A stretch of 7,944 nucleotides of DNA from Methanolinea sp. SDB (GTDB lineage Archaea; Halobacteriota; Methanomicrobia; Methanomicrobiales; Methanospirillaceae): the NCBI GenBank assembly GCA_001412335.1, contig LKUF01000438.1, positions 1 through 7,944 of the forward strand, given 5' to 3'. This document shows positions 1 to 6,920 of the stretch, piece by piece (within the stretch, counting starts at the first letter, position 1; each line of letters begins with the position of its first letter). The notes under the pieces are model-generated. The model made no database searches, was not told the DNA's origin, and was given only the letters and a program-made list of their open reading frames with translations. The translations under genes were made by a program, and so were the position numbers.

Positions 1-192
1 GATCGCGATTGGGATAATACCGGCAAGGGGAGTAATGAACAAATCACCCTGGTATTCCGGGCAGTGGAGTAGTTCTTCATACTCTTCACGTGGAGGCGAA
101 TCGGGCAATCCTTGAAATGTGTGAAGTGATATTTCGAATACATCGTGGCCGGGTGAAGCGACCACCACATTCCATGACCGGGAGGGCGTCAT
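1..192 (-). CDS. possible 5' part of an unrecognised protein, cut by the window edge
   Basis: An open frame of 64 codons runs from an ATG at 192 leftward to the window edge without a stop; an in-frame TGA lies seven codons upstream of the ATG. The predicted protein begins MTPSRSWNVVVASPGHDVF and later has an acidic stretch (EEYEELL) followed by a hydrophobic segment (ITPLAGIIPIAI) at the edge. I do not recognise a family. By hand count, GC is highest at codon position 1 (about 61%) and lowest at position 2 (about 42%), as in real genes, with about 50% at position 3. It lies 57 bases downstream of serA on the same strand. No good Shine-Dalgarno sequence precedes the ATG, and GTG codons near residues 9-10 are alternative starts. 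A competing reading is a plus-strand frame ending with TAG at 70-72, which would be the last 23 codons of a convergent gene. The call rests only on frame openness and base composition. Confidence 0.4.
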   Translation of the reverse strand, partial: MTPSRSWNVVVASPGHDVFEISLHTFQGLPDSPPREEYEELLHCPEYQGDLFITPLAGIIPIAI

Positions 193-210
193 GGGAATTT
201 TTCGAGATAT

Positions 211-228
211 TGTTCAGTTATTTGAACA
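211..228. repeat. short palindrome TGTTCA-N6-TGAACA
   Basis: Perfect 6-base inverted repeat arms (TGTTCA and TGAACA) are separated by six AT-rich bases. It lies between the end of serA and the possible ATG at 192, which it precedes by 18 bases on the minus strand. It could be an operator for a dimeric regulator, a weak RNA hairpin following the serA T-tract, or chance. The symmetry is directly visible; any function is inference. Confidence 0.35.
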
Positions 229-236
229 GGCTGAAT

Positions 237-243
237 AAAAAAA
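237..243 (-). terminator. T-tract terminator after serA
   Basis: On the minus strand seven consecutive T residues begin six bases after the serA stop codon. Archaeal RNA polymerase commonly terminates at oligo-T runs in the non-template strand without needing a hairpin, so this is a credible serA terminator. The palindrome at 211-228 follows it and could reinforce it. Confidence 0.5.
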
Positions 244-249
244 GGTGTA

Positions 250-1851
250 TCAGATAAGTTTGTCAGATATCTTTGCAAACTTCGCGGTATAGATCCCCGG
301 CATCGAGCGTATCTCGTCCATCATCTCGGATGAGACCTCGGAATCGACATTCAGGACCATTATGGCCTCTTCACCGGGATTGATGCGGCCGACCTGCATT
401 CCGGCGATGTTGACGTCGCCTTTTCCAAGAATGGTAGACGCACGGCCTATAACCCCTGGCTTATCAAGATGCCGCGAGATTATGACATATCCCTCGGGGA
501 TCATGTCCATCGTATACCCCCCGATAGCAACGATGCGGCTCCGGCCCTTCATGAATACAGTGCCGCTCATCGTCTCCTCCATCCTGTCTGTCTTTATCTT
601 CAAGGTAAGCAGGTTCTTGAATCCACCGGACTCCCGGGTAGTGGTCTCCGAAAAAGCAATGCCCCTCTCCCCCGCAATATACTCTGCATTGACAATGTTT
701 ACGGGAACCTGCAGGATGGGATCGAGGAGACCTTTCAATGCCATGCGAGTGATAAAACGGCTGTTATTCCCCAGCTTTGAGAGGTCTCCCCCAAAGACCA
801 GTTCCACTTTCTCTGTTCTTCCTTCCACGAGCTGGGTAAGGAAACGACCCATTTTTTCAGCAAGGATGGCATATGGCTCGACAGTCTCCTGTTGATCTGC
901 CGGCACAATGGGTGCATTCACGATATACCTCGCAGAACCACCCGTGAGGACCGTGATACACTGCTTTGCGATTGAGACTGCGACATTCTGCTGAGCCTCA
1001 ACAGTGCTCGCCCCGAGATGGGGTGTCGTGATTACCGTGTCAAGTTCCAGCAGGGGAGAGTTGAGAGGCGGTTCTTCCTCGAAGACATCGAGAGCCGCAC
1101 CGGCAACTTTTCCTGATTTCACCGCTTCGTAGAGGGCTTTTTCATCGATTATTCCGCCCCGTGCGCAATTGATGATACGCACGTTGTCCTTCATCGTGGA
1201 TATGGTTTTTTCGTTGATGACATGCTTTGTCTCCTTGATAAGCGGTGTATGAACTGTTATCACATCCGATACCCTGAAGAGCTCCTCAAGAGAGACCGCC
1301 TCGACACCGATCTGTGCAGCTTTATCCCTGGTGATGAACGGATCATATCCCACGAGATGCATACCGAGCGCCGAGGCACGTTTGGCGACCTCCCTTCCGA
1401 TCCTGCCAAGGCCCACGATACCGAGTGTCTTCTCATTCAGCTCGACACCCATGAACTTCGATCTCTTCCATTCCCTGCTCTTGAGCGAGGCGTTTGCCTG
1501 GGGGATATTTCTCGCCAGCGAGAGCATCATTGCCATGGTATGTTCCGTGGCGGCAAGCGTGTTCCCTTCCGGTGCATTGGCAACGATGATGCCCCTGCGG
1601 GTGGCGGTATCCATATCGATGTTATCCACGCCTGCTCCAGCCCTTCCGATGAACCGGAGCTTCTTTCCGGCTTCAATCACCTTTGCAGTCACTTCAGTAC
1701 CGCTGCGGACGAGGAGTGCATCATAATCCCCGATCTTCCTTACCAGCTCATCCTCTTTGAGATCCGTCAGTACATCCACTTCGTACTCCCTGCGAAGGAT
1801 CTCCAGGCCTTCTTCTGCCAGCGGATCACTGACAAGTATTCTCGTGCTCAC
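250..1851 (-). CDS. serA: D-3-phosphoglycerate dehydrogenase, long ACT-domain form
   Basis: Cytosolic enzyme that oxidises 3-phosphoglycerate to 3-phosphohydroxypyruvate with NAD, the first committed step of serine synthesis. From the GTG at 1851 the protein has 533 residues, the usual length of the long SerA form. It opens with STRILVSDPLAEEG, the family's normal beginning. The Rossmann motif GLGRIG is at 147-152. The catalytic residues are in place: Arg231 in NCARGG, Glu260 in FEEEPP and His278 in TTPHLGAS. Residues about 315-450 match the intervening allosteric substrate-binding region, and an ACT domain (about 455-530, with DKPGVIGRASTIL) suggests serine feedback as in related enzymes. 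The frame stays open upstream to an ATG at 1974, but that extension covers the intergenic control region and does not resemble SerA, so the GTG is preferred. A second GTG at 1863 is possible. Transcribed divergently from ppsA. Confidence 0.95.
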   Translation of the reverse strand: MSTRILVSDPLAEEGLEILRREYEVDVLTDLKEDELVRKIGDYDALLVRSGTEVTAKVIEAGKKLRFIGRAGAGVDNIDMDTATRRGIIVANAPEGNTLAATEHTMAMMLSLARNIPQANASLKSREWKRSKFMGVELNEKTLGIVGLGRIGREVAKRASALGMHLVGYDPFITRDKAAQIGVEAVSLEELFRVSDVITVHTPLIKETKHVINEKTISTMKDNVRIINCARGGIIDEKALYEAVKSGKVAGAALDVFEEEPPLNSPLLELDTVITTPHLGASTVEAQQNVAVSIAKQCITVLTGGSARYIVNAPIVPADQQETVEPYAILAEKMGRFLTQLVEGRTEKVELVFGGDLSKLGNNSRFITRMALKGLLDPILQVPVNIVNAEYIAGERGIAFSETTTRESGGFKNLLTLKIKTDRMEETMSGTVFMKGRSRIVAIGGYTMDMIPEGYVIISRHLDKPGVIGRASTILGKGDVNIAGMQVGRINPGEEAIMVLNVDSEVSSEMMDEIRSMPGIYTAKFAKISDKLI

Positions 1852-1859
1852 AGTAAAAC

Positions 1860-1869
1860 CCACATATAT
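1860..1869 (-). repeat. ATATATGTGG motif before serA
   Basis: Read on the minus strand this is ATATATGTGG, eight bases before the serA GTG. It is the exact reverse complement of the copy at 1987-1996. It could be a regulator half-site, part of a core promoter, or a leader element in the mRNA. Identity and placement are seen directly; function is not known. Confidence 0.5.
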
Positions 1870-1960
1870 TCGGCATCGTACGTATTGAGGGTTTTCTTCA
1901 GCCAATTGCGAAGTGGTGTGGAGACCACGGTGAAAAAGAGAAGAAACTAGAATAGATGAT

Positions 1961-1970
1961 AATTTATTAA
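1961..1970 (+). promoter_or_regulatory. TATA-like element for ppsA
   Basis: AATTTATTAA is the most AT-rich block upstream of ppsA. An archaeal TATA box about 25 bases before the transcription start would place that start near 1990, giving a very short leader of about a dozen bases. It is nearly symmetric, so it could also serve the opposite strand. No transcript data support it. Confidence 0.4.
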
Positions 1971-1986
1971 GCACATGAGGAGTGAG

Positions 1987-1996
1987 ATATATGTGG
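1987..1996 (+). repeat. ATATATGTGG motif before ppsA, partly overlapping its ribosome binding site
   Basis: Second, inverted copy of the word found before serA, ending seven bases before the ppsA ATG. Its last two bases are the start of GGTG (1995-1998), a plausible Shine-Dalgarno match with five bases to the ATG, the same spacing as the GGTGA before hpt. The predicted ppsA transcription start falls inside or beside the motif, so bound protein could block initiation. Confidence 0.5.
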
Positions 1997-2003
1997 TGCG
2001 TGC

Positions 2004-4274
2004 ATGAAACAGATGCCGGATATTCTGTGGCTTGAGGAGATCAGGAAAGAAGATATTGCCGCTGTTGGCGGTAAAGGTGCATCTCTTGGAGAGATGTCTG
2101 CGATAGGGCTTCCCGTCCCGAAGGCATTCGTGGTGACGAGTCATGCATTCAGACGGTTTCTGGTCGAGGCAAATCTTGAGGACGTCATATTCGACGACCT
2201 GGAAAAACTCGACGTCGATGACAGCGATGCGCTCGAAACGGCCTCAAATCGTGCGAAGAAAGCGATAATGACTGCCAGGATGCCAGATTGGATCAAGGGG
2301 GGTGTCCGCAAGGCCTATAAAAAGATGGGCGGACCCAGACTCATCGTCGCGGTTCGATCAAGTGCAACCGCCGAAGACCTCCCTGATGCCAGTTTTGCGG
2401 GGCAGCAGGAGACCTTCCTCAATATAAAGGGAGAGAAAAACCTCCTTGAAGCGGTCCAGAAATGCTGGGCTTCGCTCTATGGCGCCAGGGCAATATACTA
2501 CCGTTCAAAACAGGGATTCGACGACAGGAGTGTAAATATCGCGGTTGTCGTGCAGGAACTCATTCACTCCGAGAAGGCAGGGGTGATGTTTACATCGCAC
2601 CCCGTAACGGGAGAGCCCTTAAGCATCATCGAGGGATCCTGGGGCCTTGGCGAGGCGGTTGTATCGGGCTCTGTTTCACCTGACAAGTATGTCTTTGATA
2701 ACAGGTCCGAAAAAGTGGTTGACCGGCTTATAGCCACGAAAAACATCGAGATCGTATCGGACGGTGAGAACGGGACCAAGGTCGTCGATGTTGGGGAAGA
2801 CCGCAGGGATGCACCGGTTTTATCCGACGACGAGGTAAGCCGCCTTGCATCATTTGGAAACATTGCAGAGACTCATTACGGGGTGCCCCAGGATGTCGAA
2901 TGGGCGATCGTCGCTCATGATATCTACATTCTCCAGTCAAGGCCGATAACCACGATTGGATCCGCGATCCCTTCCAGGGATTCGTCTTCAGATGATTCAG
3001 GAAAGATTATCGTGCAGGGACAGGGCGCATCGCCGGGAATCGCGTCCGGAAAGGTGGTCATTGTTCGGGACATAAAAGACGCCGGAAAAGTGAAAGAAGG
3101 CGACATCCTTGTCACAAAGATGACCAATCCCGACATGGTGCCGGCAATGCGCAGGGTCGCGGCCATCGTCACCGATGAAGGAGGGATGACCTGCCATGCA
3201 GCCATCGTCAGCAGGGAACTCGGCACTCCGGCTGTCGTGGGAACCCGTAACGCGACCGCCGTCCTCAAACCGGGGCAGATAATCACAGTGGACGGGGAGA
3301 AGGGCCAGGTCTTTGAAGGTGCGATCAAGACTGCAGAAACACGTATTGAGGCCCCTGCCACAGCGGCAGCCACTGCTGGCCTGATCACCGCAACAAGTGT
3401 GAAGGTCAACGTCTCCATACCCGAGGCCGCCGGACGTGCGGCAGCAACGGGGGCCGACGGGGTGGGGCTGCTCCGCATCGAACACCTGATCCTTGGACTC
3501 AACCGGACTCCGGGCTGGTTCATCGCGAACGGAAAAGAGGAAGAATTTGTCCAGGAACTCTATAAAGGAATCAAGATTGTCCTCGACGCATTCTATGGAA
3601 AACCGGTCTGGGTGAGAACCCTTGATGCCCCAACCGACGAATTCAGGAACATGGCAGGCGGGGAGAGCGAACCAGCAGAGCATAACCCGATGCTTGGCTG
3701 GAGGGGGATCCGGAGGGATCTCCAGACTCCTGAACAGTTCCGGCTCCAGGTGGAGGCATTCAAACGGCTCTGGGAACAGGGTTACGACAATCTGGGAATC
3801 ATGTTCCCTATGGTCTCGCATCCGCAGGAATTCATCAGGGCCAGGAATATGATGCAGGAGTGGGGAGTTGATGTCGAAAAGGCGACACTCGGGATCATGA
3901 TCGAGATCCCGAGCAGCGTTCTCATGATCGAGGATTTCATCAAGGCTGGGATCAGGTTCGCCTCGTTCGGCACAAATGACCTGATCCAGTACACGCTCGC
4001 CATAGACAGGAACAACGAGAACGTGGCTTCCATGTACCAGCCGAAACACCCGGCCGTCCTTGCCCTCATCGACTCCGCAATCCGGGTATGCCGCGATAAC
4101 GGGATTGAATGCTCGATCTGCGGGCAGGCGGGATCGGAACCCCCGATGGTCCAGTGGCTTGTTGAACATGGAATAACAAGCGTATCGGCCAATATCGATG
4201 CGATAGCAAAGATCCGGGAGACCGTTGCCCGGACCGAACAGAGGATTATTCTTGAAGCTGCAAGAAAAGCCTGA
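2004..4274 (+). CDS. ppsA: phosphoenolpyruvate synthase (pyruvate, water dikinase)
   Basis: Converts pyruvate, ATP and water to phosphoenolpyruvate, AMP and phosphate, the route by which methanogens send pyruvate into gluconeogenesis. The 756 residues hold the three usual domains in order. An N-terminal ATP-binding domain spans about 1-320, with GGKGASLGEM from residue 22, RSSATAEDLPDASFAGQ from 118, and DVEWA (297) and QSRPIT (311) at its end. A swivelling phosphohistidine domain spans about 345-430, with catalytic His398 in GGMTCHAAI. A C-terminal PEP/pyruvate barrel spans about 455-745, with PMLGWRGIRR, GIMIEIPS from 630, FGTNDLIQYT from 655, and Cys706 in CSICGQAGS as the expected proton-transfer cysteine. 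All key residues are present and no break is seen. The ATG at 2004 is supported by GGTG at 1995-1998; an in-frame ATG at 2013 is an alternative. Transcribed divergently from serA; mfnA follows 81 bases downstream. Confidence 0.96.
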   Translation: MKQMPDILWLEEIRKEDIAAVGGKGASLGEMSAIGLPVPKAFVVTSHAFRRFLVEANLEDVIFDDLEKLDVDDSDALETASNRAKKAIMTARMPDWIKGGVRKAYKKMGGPRLIVAVRSSATAEDLPDASFAGQQETFLNIKGEKNLLEAVQKCWASLYGARAIYYRSKQGFDDRSVNIAVVVQELIHSEKAGVMFTSHPVTGEPLSIIEGSWGLGEAVVSGSVSPDKYVFDNRSEKVVDRLIATKNIEIVSDGENGTKVVDVGEDRRDAPVLSDDEVSRLASFGNIAETHYGVPQDVEWAIVAHDIYILQSRPITTIGSAIPSRDSSSDDSGKIIVQGQGASPGIASGKVVIVRDIKDAGKVKEGDILVTKMTNPDMVPAMRRVAAIVTDEGGMTCHAAIVSRELGTPAVVGTRNATAVLKPGQIITVDGEKGQVFEGAIKTAETRIEAPATAAATAGLITATSVKVNVSIPEAAGRAAATGADGVGLLRIEHLILGLNRTPGWFIANGKEEEFVQELYKGIKIVLDAFYGKPVWVRTLDAPTDEFRNMAGGESEPAEHNPMLGWRGIRRDLQTPEQFRLQVEAFKRLWEQGYDNLGIMFPMVSHPQEFIRARNMMQEWGVDVEKATLGIMIEIPSSVLMIEDFIKAGIRFASFGTNDLIQYTLAIDRNNENVASMYQPKHPAVLALIDSAIRVCRDNGIECSICGQAGSEPPMVQWLVEHGITSVSANIDAIAKIRETVARTEQRIILEAARKA

Positions 4275-4303
4275 ACCGGCAGTTCCACGGGATAAAAACC
4301 CAA

Positions 4304-4308
4304 TTTTT
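4304..4308 (+). terminator. weak T-tract between ppsA and mfnA
   Basis: Five T residues, preceded by a run of A residues at 4294-4298, lie 30 bases after the ppsA stop and 47 before the mfnA start. This could give partial termination, but the tract is short and ppsA may read through into mfnA. No convincing separate mfnA promoter was found; the A/T-rich 4291-4298 is only a weak TATA candidate. Confidence 0.25.
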
Positions 4309-4355
4309 CTCAGAGAGACGAGAACAAACACTTCCGGTTCACATCGCGTGAGATC

Positions 4356-5474
4356 ATGAACGAGAAGGGCTGCAGCGAGGATACCCTTTTTGAATTTCTC
4401 TCCGGGAAGAAGGACAAAGATATGAGCCCTTCCCGTGTCCTCTCTTCCATGTGCACAATCCCCCACCCTGTGGCAGTCAGGGCGCATATCATGTTCATTG
4501 AGACAAACCTCGGCGATCCGGGACTATTTCGGGGGACCTCCTCGCTCGAACAGATGCTTATAGAGCGTCTGGGAAATCTCTATTCTCTTCCAAAGGCATC
4601 AGGTTATGCAACTTCCGGGGGGACAGAGTCAAACATTCAGGCCCTCCGCATGGCAAAGACACTGGCGGAGAAGAAGCGGCCCAATATTGTATTGCCTGAA
4701 TCTGCACATTTTTCCTTCAAAAAGGCGTGCGACATCCTCTGCCTGGAGATGAGGTCAATCCCTGTCGATGATGAATTCAGGATCGATATTGAACGCGCCA
4801 AGGAGGCAGTCGACGCCCAGACCTGCTGCCTTGTCGGCATTGCCGGCACCACGGAATACGGTGTTGTCGACCCGATACCCGCACTATCAGATATCGCTGT
4901 TGATTCGGGTATATTCCTCCACGTCGACGCGGCATTCGGAGGGATGGTCCTTCCGTTCATGGATGATCATACACCATTCGATTTCTCGCTTCCTGGAGTA
5001 TCGAGCCTGGCTGTCGACCCCCACAAGATGGGAATGAGTACCATTCCGGCGGGCTGCCTCATCGTCAGGGAGAGTGAGTCCATCTCTTCGCTCTCAGTGG
5101 AAACCCCGTATCTTACGGTGAAGCAGGAATTCACCCTGAGCGGAACCCGTCCGGGTGCACCCGTTGCAGGGGCGCTGGCGGTACTGGAATACCTTGGAAG
5201 AGAGGGAATGAGGGCCGTTGTGCACGGCTGCATGAAGAATACCTGGCGGCTTATCGACGGCATGGAGACATTCGGGTTCAAACGCGTGGTGACACCGGAA
5301 GTCAATGTGGCGACCTTCCTCCCCGGGGAGATCCCTGCACCCTGGCAGGTCTCGTGGACCCGCAGGGGCCACTTGCGGATAGTATGCATGCCCCACGTGA
5401 CCGCAGGGGTCATAGAATCATTTTTAGAAGATATCGGTGAGAAATATGCTGGAAAGACTGGTAAAATCACTTGA
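4356..5474 (+). CDS. mfnA: L-tyrosine decarboxylase (possibly also L-aspartate decarboxylase), methanofuran pathway
   Basis: PLP-dependent group II decarboxylase that makes tyramine from tyrosine, the first dedicated step toward the tyramine part of methanofuran. Euryarchaeal members are also credited with aspartate decarboxylation to beta-alanine for coenzyme A; which substrate dominates cannot be told from the sequence. The 372 residues are family length. The N-terminal block SSMCTIPHPVAV followed by FIETNLGDPGLF is diagnostic of MfnA. The PLP site is complete: TSGGTESNIQALR, His189 and Asp191 in HVDAAFGG, and the Schiff-base Lys224 in VDPHKMG, followed by STIPAGC. The ATG at 4356 is preceded by GTGA at 4348-4351 with four bases of spacing. 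The 3' end overlaps hpt by 29 bases, suggesting translational coupling. Its presence is the strongest sign that the organism is a methanogen. Confidence 0.94.
   Translation: MNEKGCSEDTLFEFLSGKKDKDMSPSRVLSSMCTIPHPVAVRAHIMFIETNLGDPGLFRGTSSLEQMLIERLGNLYSLPKASGYATSGGTESNIQALRMAKTLAEKKRPNIVLPESAHFSFKKACDILCLEMRSIPVDDEFRIDIERAKEAVDAQTCCLVGIAGTTEYGVVDPIPALSDIAVDSGIFLHVDAAFGGMVLPFMDDHTPFDFSLPGVSSLAVDPHKMGMSTIPAGCLIVRESESISSLSVETPYLTVKQEFTLSGTRPGAPVAGALAVLEYLGREGMRAVVHGCMKNTWRLIDGMETFGFKRVVTPEVNVATFLPGEIPAPWQVSWTRRGHLRIVCMPHVTAGVIESFLEDIGEKYAGKTGKIT
5436..5440 (+). promoter_or_regulatory. ribosome binding site for hpt inside mfnA
   Basis: GGTGA, complementary to the archaeal 16S rRNA tail, stands five bases before the ATG at 5446. 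It decides the start of hpt: the in-frame GTG at 5437 lies within the binding site itself and would add three residues not usual in the family. Confidence 0.7.
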
Positions 5475-5994
5475 ATCCTGTCCGATTGTAAAGAGAGGCG
5501 AATATCATTATTTTATTCATCCCATCACCGACGGAGTCCCTGAAGTGCAGCCCGGGCTGCTCCGGGAAGTCGCTGCAGCGATGATCAAGGTACTTGACCT
5601 GGATGGGGTCAACAGGATCGTCGTTGCCGAGGCCATGGGGATCCACATTGGGGCGGTTATATCCACGCTTACCGATATTCCCATGAACATCGTCAGGAAG
5701 AGGGAGTACCTTCTTCCTGGTGAGATTGCTATCCACCAGTCGACAGGGTACTCGAAGGGAGAGCTCTACCTGAATGGCATCAATCCGGGTGATCGGGTCG
5801 TCATTGTTGACGACGTGGTGAGCACCGGCGGGACAACACGGGCACTCCTCGAAGCCCTTGAAATCGCCGGAGCAGAAGTGGCCGATATCTGCTTTGCCAT
5901 CCGGAGGGGAGAGGCCAATATCGGGCGTCCCTTCAAGTCCCTGGTCACCATCGAAGTCACAGACAGGGTGCAGGTCATTGACAGATATCTCTGA
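5446..5994 (+). CDS. hpt: hypoxanthine/guanine phosphoribosyltransferase, archaeal type
   Basis: Cytosolic purine salvage enzyme that joins hypoxanthine or guanine to PRPP, giving IMP or GMP and pyrophosphate. From the ATG at 5446 it has 182 residues, normal for the archaeal HPRT subfamily, which resembles adenine phosphoribosyltransferases in overall sequence. The N-terminus (MLERLVKSLESCPIVKRGEY, then HPITDGVPEVQPGLLREV) is typical of that subfamily. AEAMGIHIGA holds the pyrophosphate-binding loop region, and the PRPP motif VVIVDDVVSTGGTT is at residues 118-131. The precise base preference cannot be read with certainty, and adenine use is not excluded. It starts 29 bases inside mfnA and ends 17 bases inside dph2, so it is probably cotranscribed with both. 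No metabolic link to methanofuran is obvious; the arrangement may simply be a compact housekeeping operon. Confidence 0.92.
   Translation: MLERLVKSLESCPIVKRGEYHYFIHPITDGVPEVQPGLLREVAAAMIKVLDLDGVNRIVVAEAMGIHIGAVISTLTDIPMNIVRKREYLLPGEIAIHQSTGYSKGELYLNGINPGDRVVIVDDVVSTGGTTRALLEALEIAGAEVADICFAIRRGEANIGRPFKSLVTIEVTDRVQVIDRYL
5966..5970 (+). promoter_or_regulatory. ribosome binding site supporting the TTG start of dph2
   Basis: GGGTG lies seven bases before TTG at 5978, inside the hpt coding region. No ATG or GTG in the dph2 frame occurs at the family's usual N-terminus, so this site is the main support for TTG initiation. Confidence 0.5.
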
Positions 5995-6919
5995 ACTGGC
6001 ACGAAGAATTCACGAACGGGGTGCAAAAAGAGTAGCCCTCCAGTTCCCTGAAGGTCTGAAAAGAAGAGCTCCTGCCTTCGCAATGGCATTGAGGAACGAA
6101 GGATTCCAGGTACTGGTCAGTGGAGATCCCTGTTACGGTGCCTGTGACCCTGCACTGCGCCTCCTGGAATATGCCGATGTCCTGGTACATTTCGGACACT
6201 CCGAGATGATCTCCCACCCGGACATCATATTCGAACCTCTATTCATGGACTTTGACCCCAATATCCTGGAGAAGGCGCTGCCCCTTCTCAGGGAGAGAAA
6301 GATCGGTGTCGTAACCACCGTCCAGCATGTCCACATGGGCGAAAAGATCAGGGACTACCTGGAATCACGGGGAATCGAAGCGGTTTTTCAGGAGGGGGGA
6401 AGCAGGGTGAGATATCCGGGACAGGTGCTCGGCTGCTCGTTCTCTGCCGCCAGGATACCGGGGATATCTGAAGTGCTCTATGTGGGAACAGGAGTCTTTC
6501 ACCCACTGGGTGTGCAGCTGGCTACAGGAGCCAGGGTCATCGCCCTTGACCCCTATACCGGAGATGCCAGGGAGGTCGATGCCGGCAGATTCTTAAGAAT
6601 ACGGCATGCCCTCATCGAGAAAGCCATGAAGGCAAAAAATTATGGGATTATCGTCAGTCTCAAGCAGGGCCAGAACAGGTACGGCCTTGCACGAAGACTC
6701 GAATCGCTCTCAGATATGGGCTTCCTGGTGATGACAGAAGAGGTAGATCCTGACGAACTGCTCAACCTGGGGTTCTCATGCTACGTGAATACCGCGTGCC
6801 CGAGGCTTGCATATGATGACCAGTCCCGGTTTCCGGTTCCGGTAATCACCCCAACAGAATATGAAATTATCTGCGGCGTCCGTTCGTGGGACGATTACCA
6901 GATCGACGAAATTGATTAG
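5978..6919 (+). CDS. dph2: 2-(3-amino-3-carboxypropyl)histidine synthase (diphthamide step 1)
   Basis: Archaeal Dph2 transfers the 3-amino-3-carboxypropyl group of S-adenosylmethionine to a histidine of elongation factor aEF2, the first step of diphthamide synthesis. It uses a [4Fe-4S] cluster in a non-classical radical-SAM mechanism and works as a homodimer in archaea. From TTG at 5978 there are 313 residues. The N-terminus ELARRIHERGAKRVALQFPE GL-type block is characteristic (residues about 6-27). The cysteine sites of the three repeated domains are all present: the CYGAC motif at 52-56, Cys153 in LGCSFS, and Cys274 in NTACPRLAYDD. The frame is open upstream to an ATG at 5858, but that reading lies entirely within hpt and has no family resemblance. 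The gene overlaps hpt by 17 bases and is followed after one base by the methyltransferase gene. Amidation of diphthine needs another gene not seen here. Confidence 0.92.
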   Translation: MTDISELARRIHERGAKRVALQFPEGLKRRAPAFAMALRNEGFQVLVSGDPCYGACDPALRLLEYADVLVHFGHSEMISHPDIIFEPLFMDFDPNILEKALPLLRERKIGVVTTVQHVHMGEKIRDYLESRGIEAVFQEGGSRVRYPGQVLGCSFSAARIPGISEVLYVGTGVFHPLGVQLATGARVIALDPYTGDAREVDAGRFLRIRHALIEKAMKAKNYGIIVSLKQGQNRYGLARRLESLSDMGFLVMTEEVDPDELLNLGFSCYVNTACPRLAYDDQSRFPVPVITPTEYEIICGVRSWDDYQIDEID

Positions 6920-6920
6920 G

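Larger units (their letters stand above)
1852..2003. promoter_or_regulatory. divergent serA/ppsA control region
   Basis: These 152 bases separate the serA GTG (minus strand) from the ppsA ATG (plus strand) and must hold both promoters unless transcription comes from further away. The region includes an AT-rich TATA-like element at 1961-1970 and two inverted copies of ATATATGTGG beside the two start codons. No clear TATA element was found for serA at the expected distance; the AT-rich stretch at 1958-1970 also reads as TATA-like on the minus strand but would give a leader of roughly 90 bases. Bases 1871-1957 between these elements show no other structure that I could identify. Confidence 0.55.

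Noticed and set aside
117..257. 46-codon plus-strand frame after the left edge
   Set aside because: It is short, overlaps the serA stop and T-tract, has no ribosome binding site, and its composition (many Arg, Phe, Ile) suggests non-coding sequence.
1222..1950. 242-codon plus-strand frame opposite serA
   Set aside because: It runs antisense through the SerA Rossmann domain and the intergenic region, shows no family motifs, and is fully explained as a shadow of serA.
3349..3378. Ala/Thr-rich, repeat-like stretch in ppsA (around residues 450-460)
   Set aside because: This is a flexible linker between the phosphohistidine domain and the C-terminal barrel, normal for the family. The frame is uninterrupted and no tandem DNA repeat is present.
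2997..4487. 496-codon open frame on the minus strand opposite ppsA and the start of mfnA
   Set aside because: It is antisense to two well-supported genes with intact catalytic motifs. The translation is rich in Cys, His, Arg and Asp without any recognisable domain, as expected when strong codon bias keeps the opposite strand open.
5858..5977. upstream extension of dph2 to an ATG at 5858
   Set aside because: It lies wholly inside hpt in another frame and is unlike Dph2 N-termini. The TTG at 5978 with GGGTG upstream fits the family start.
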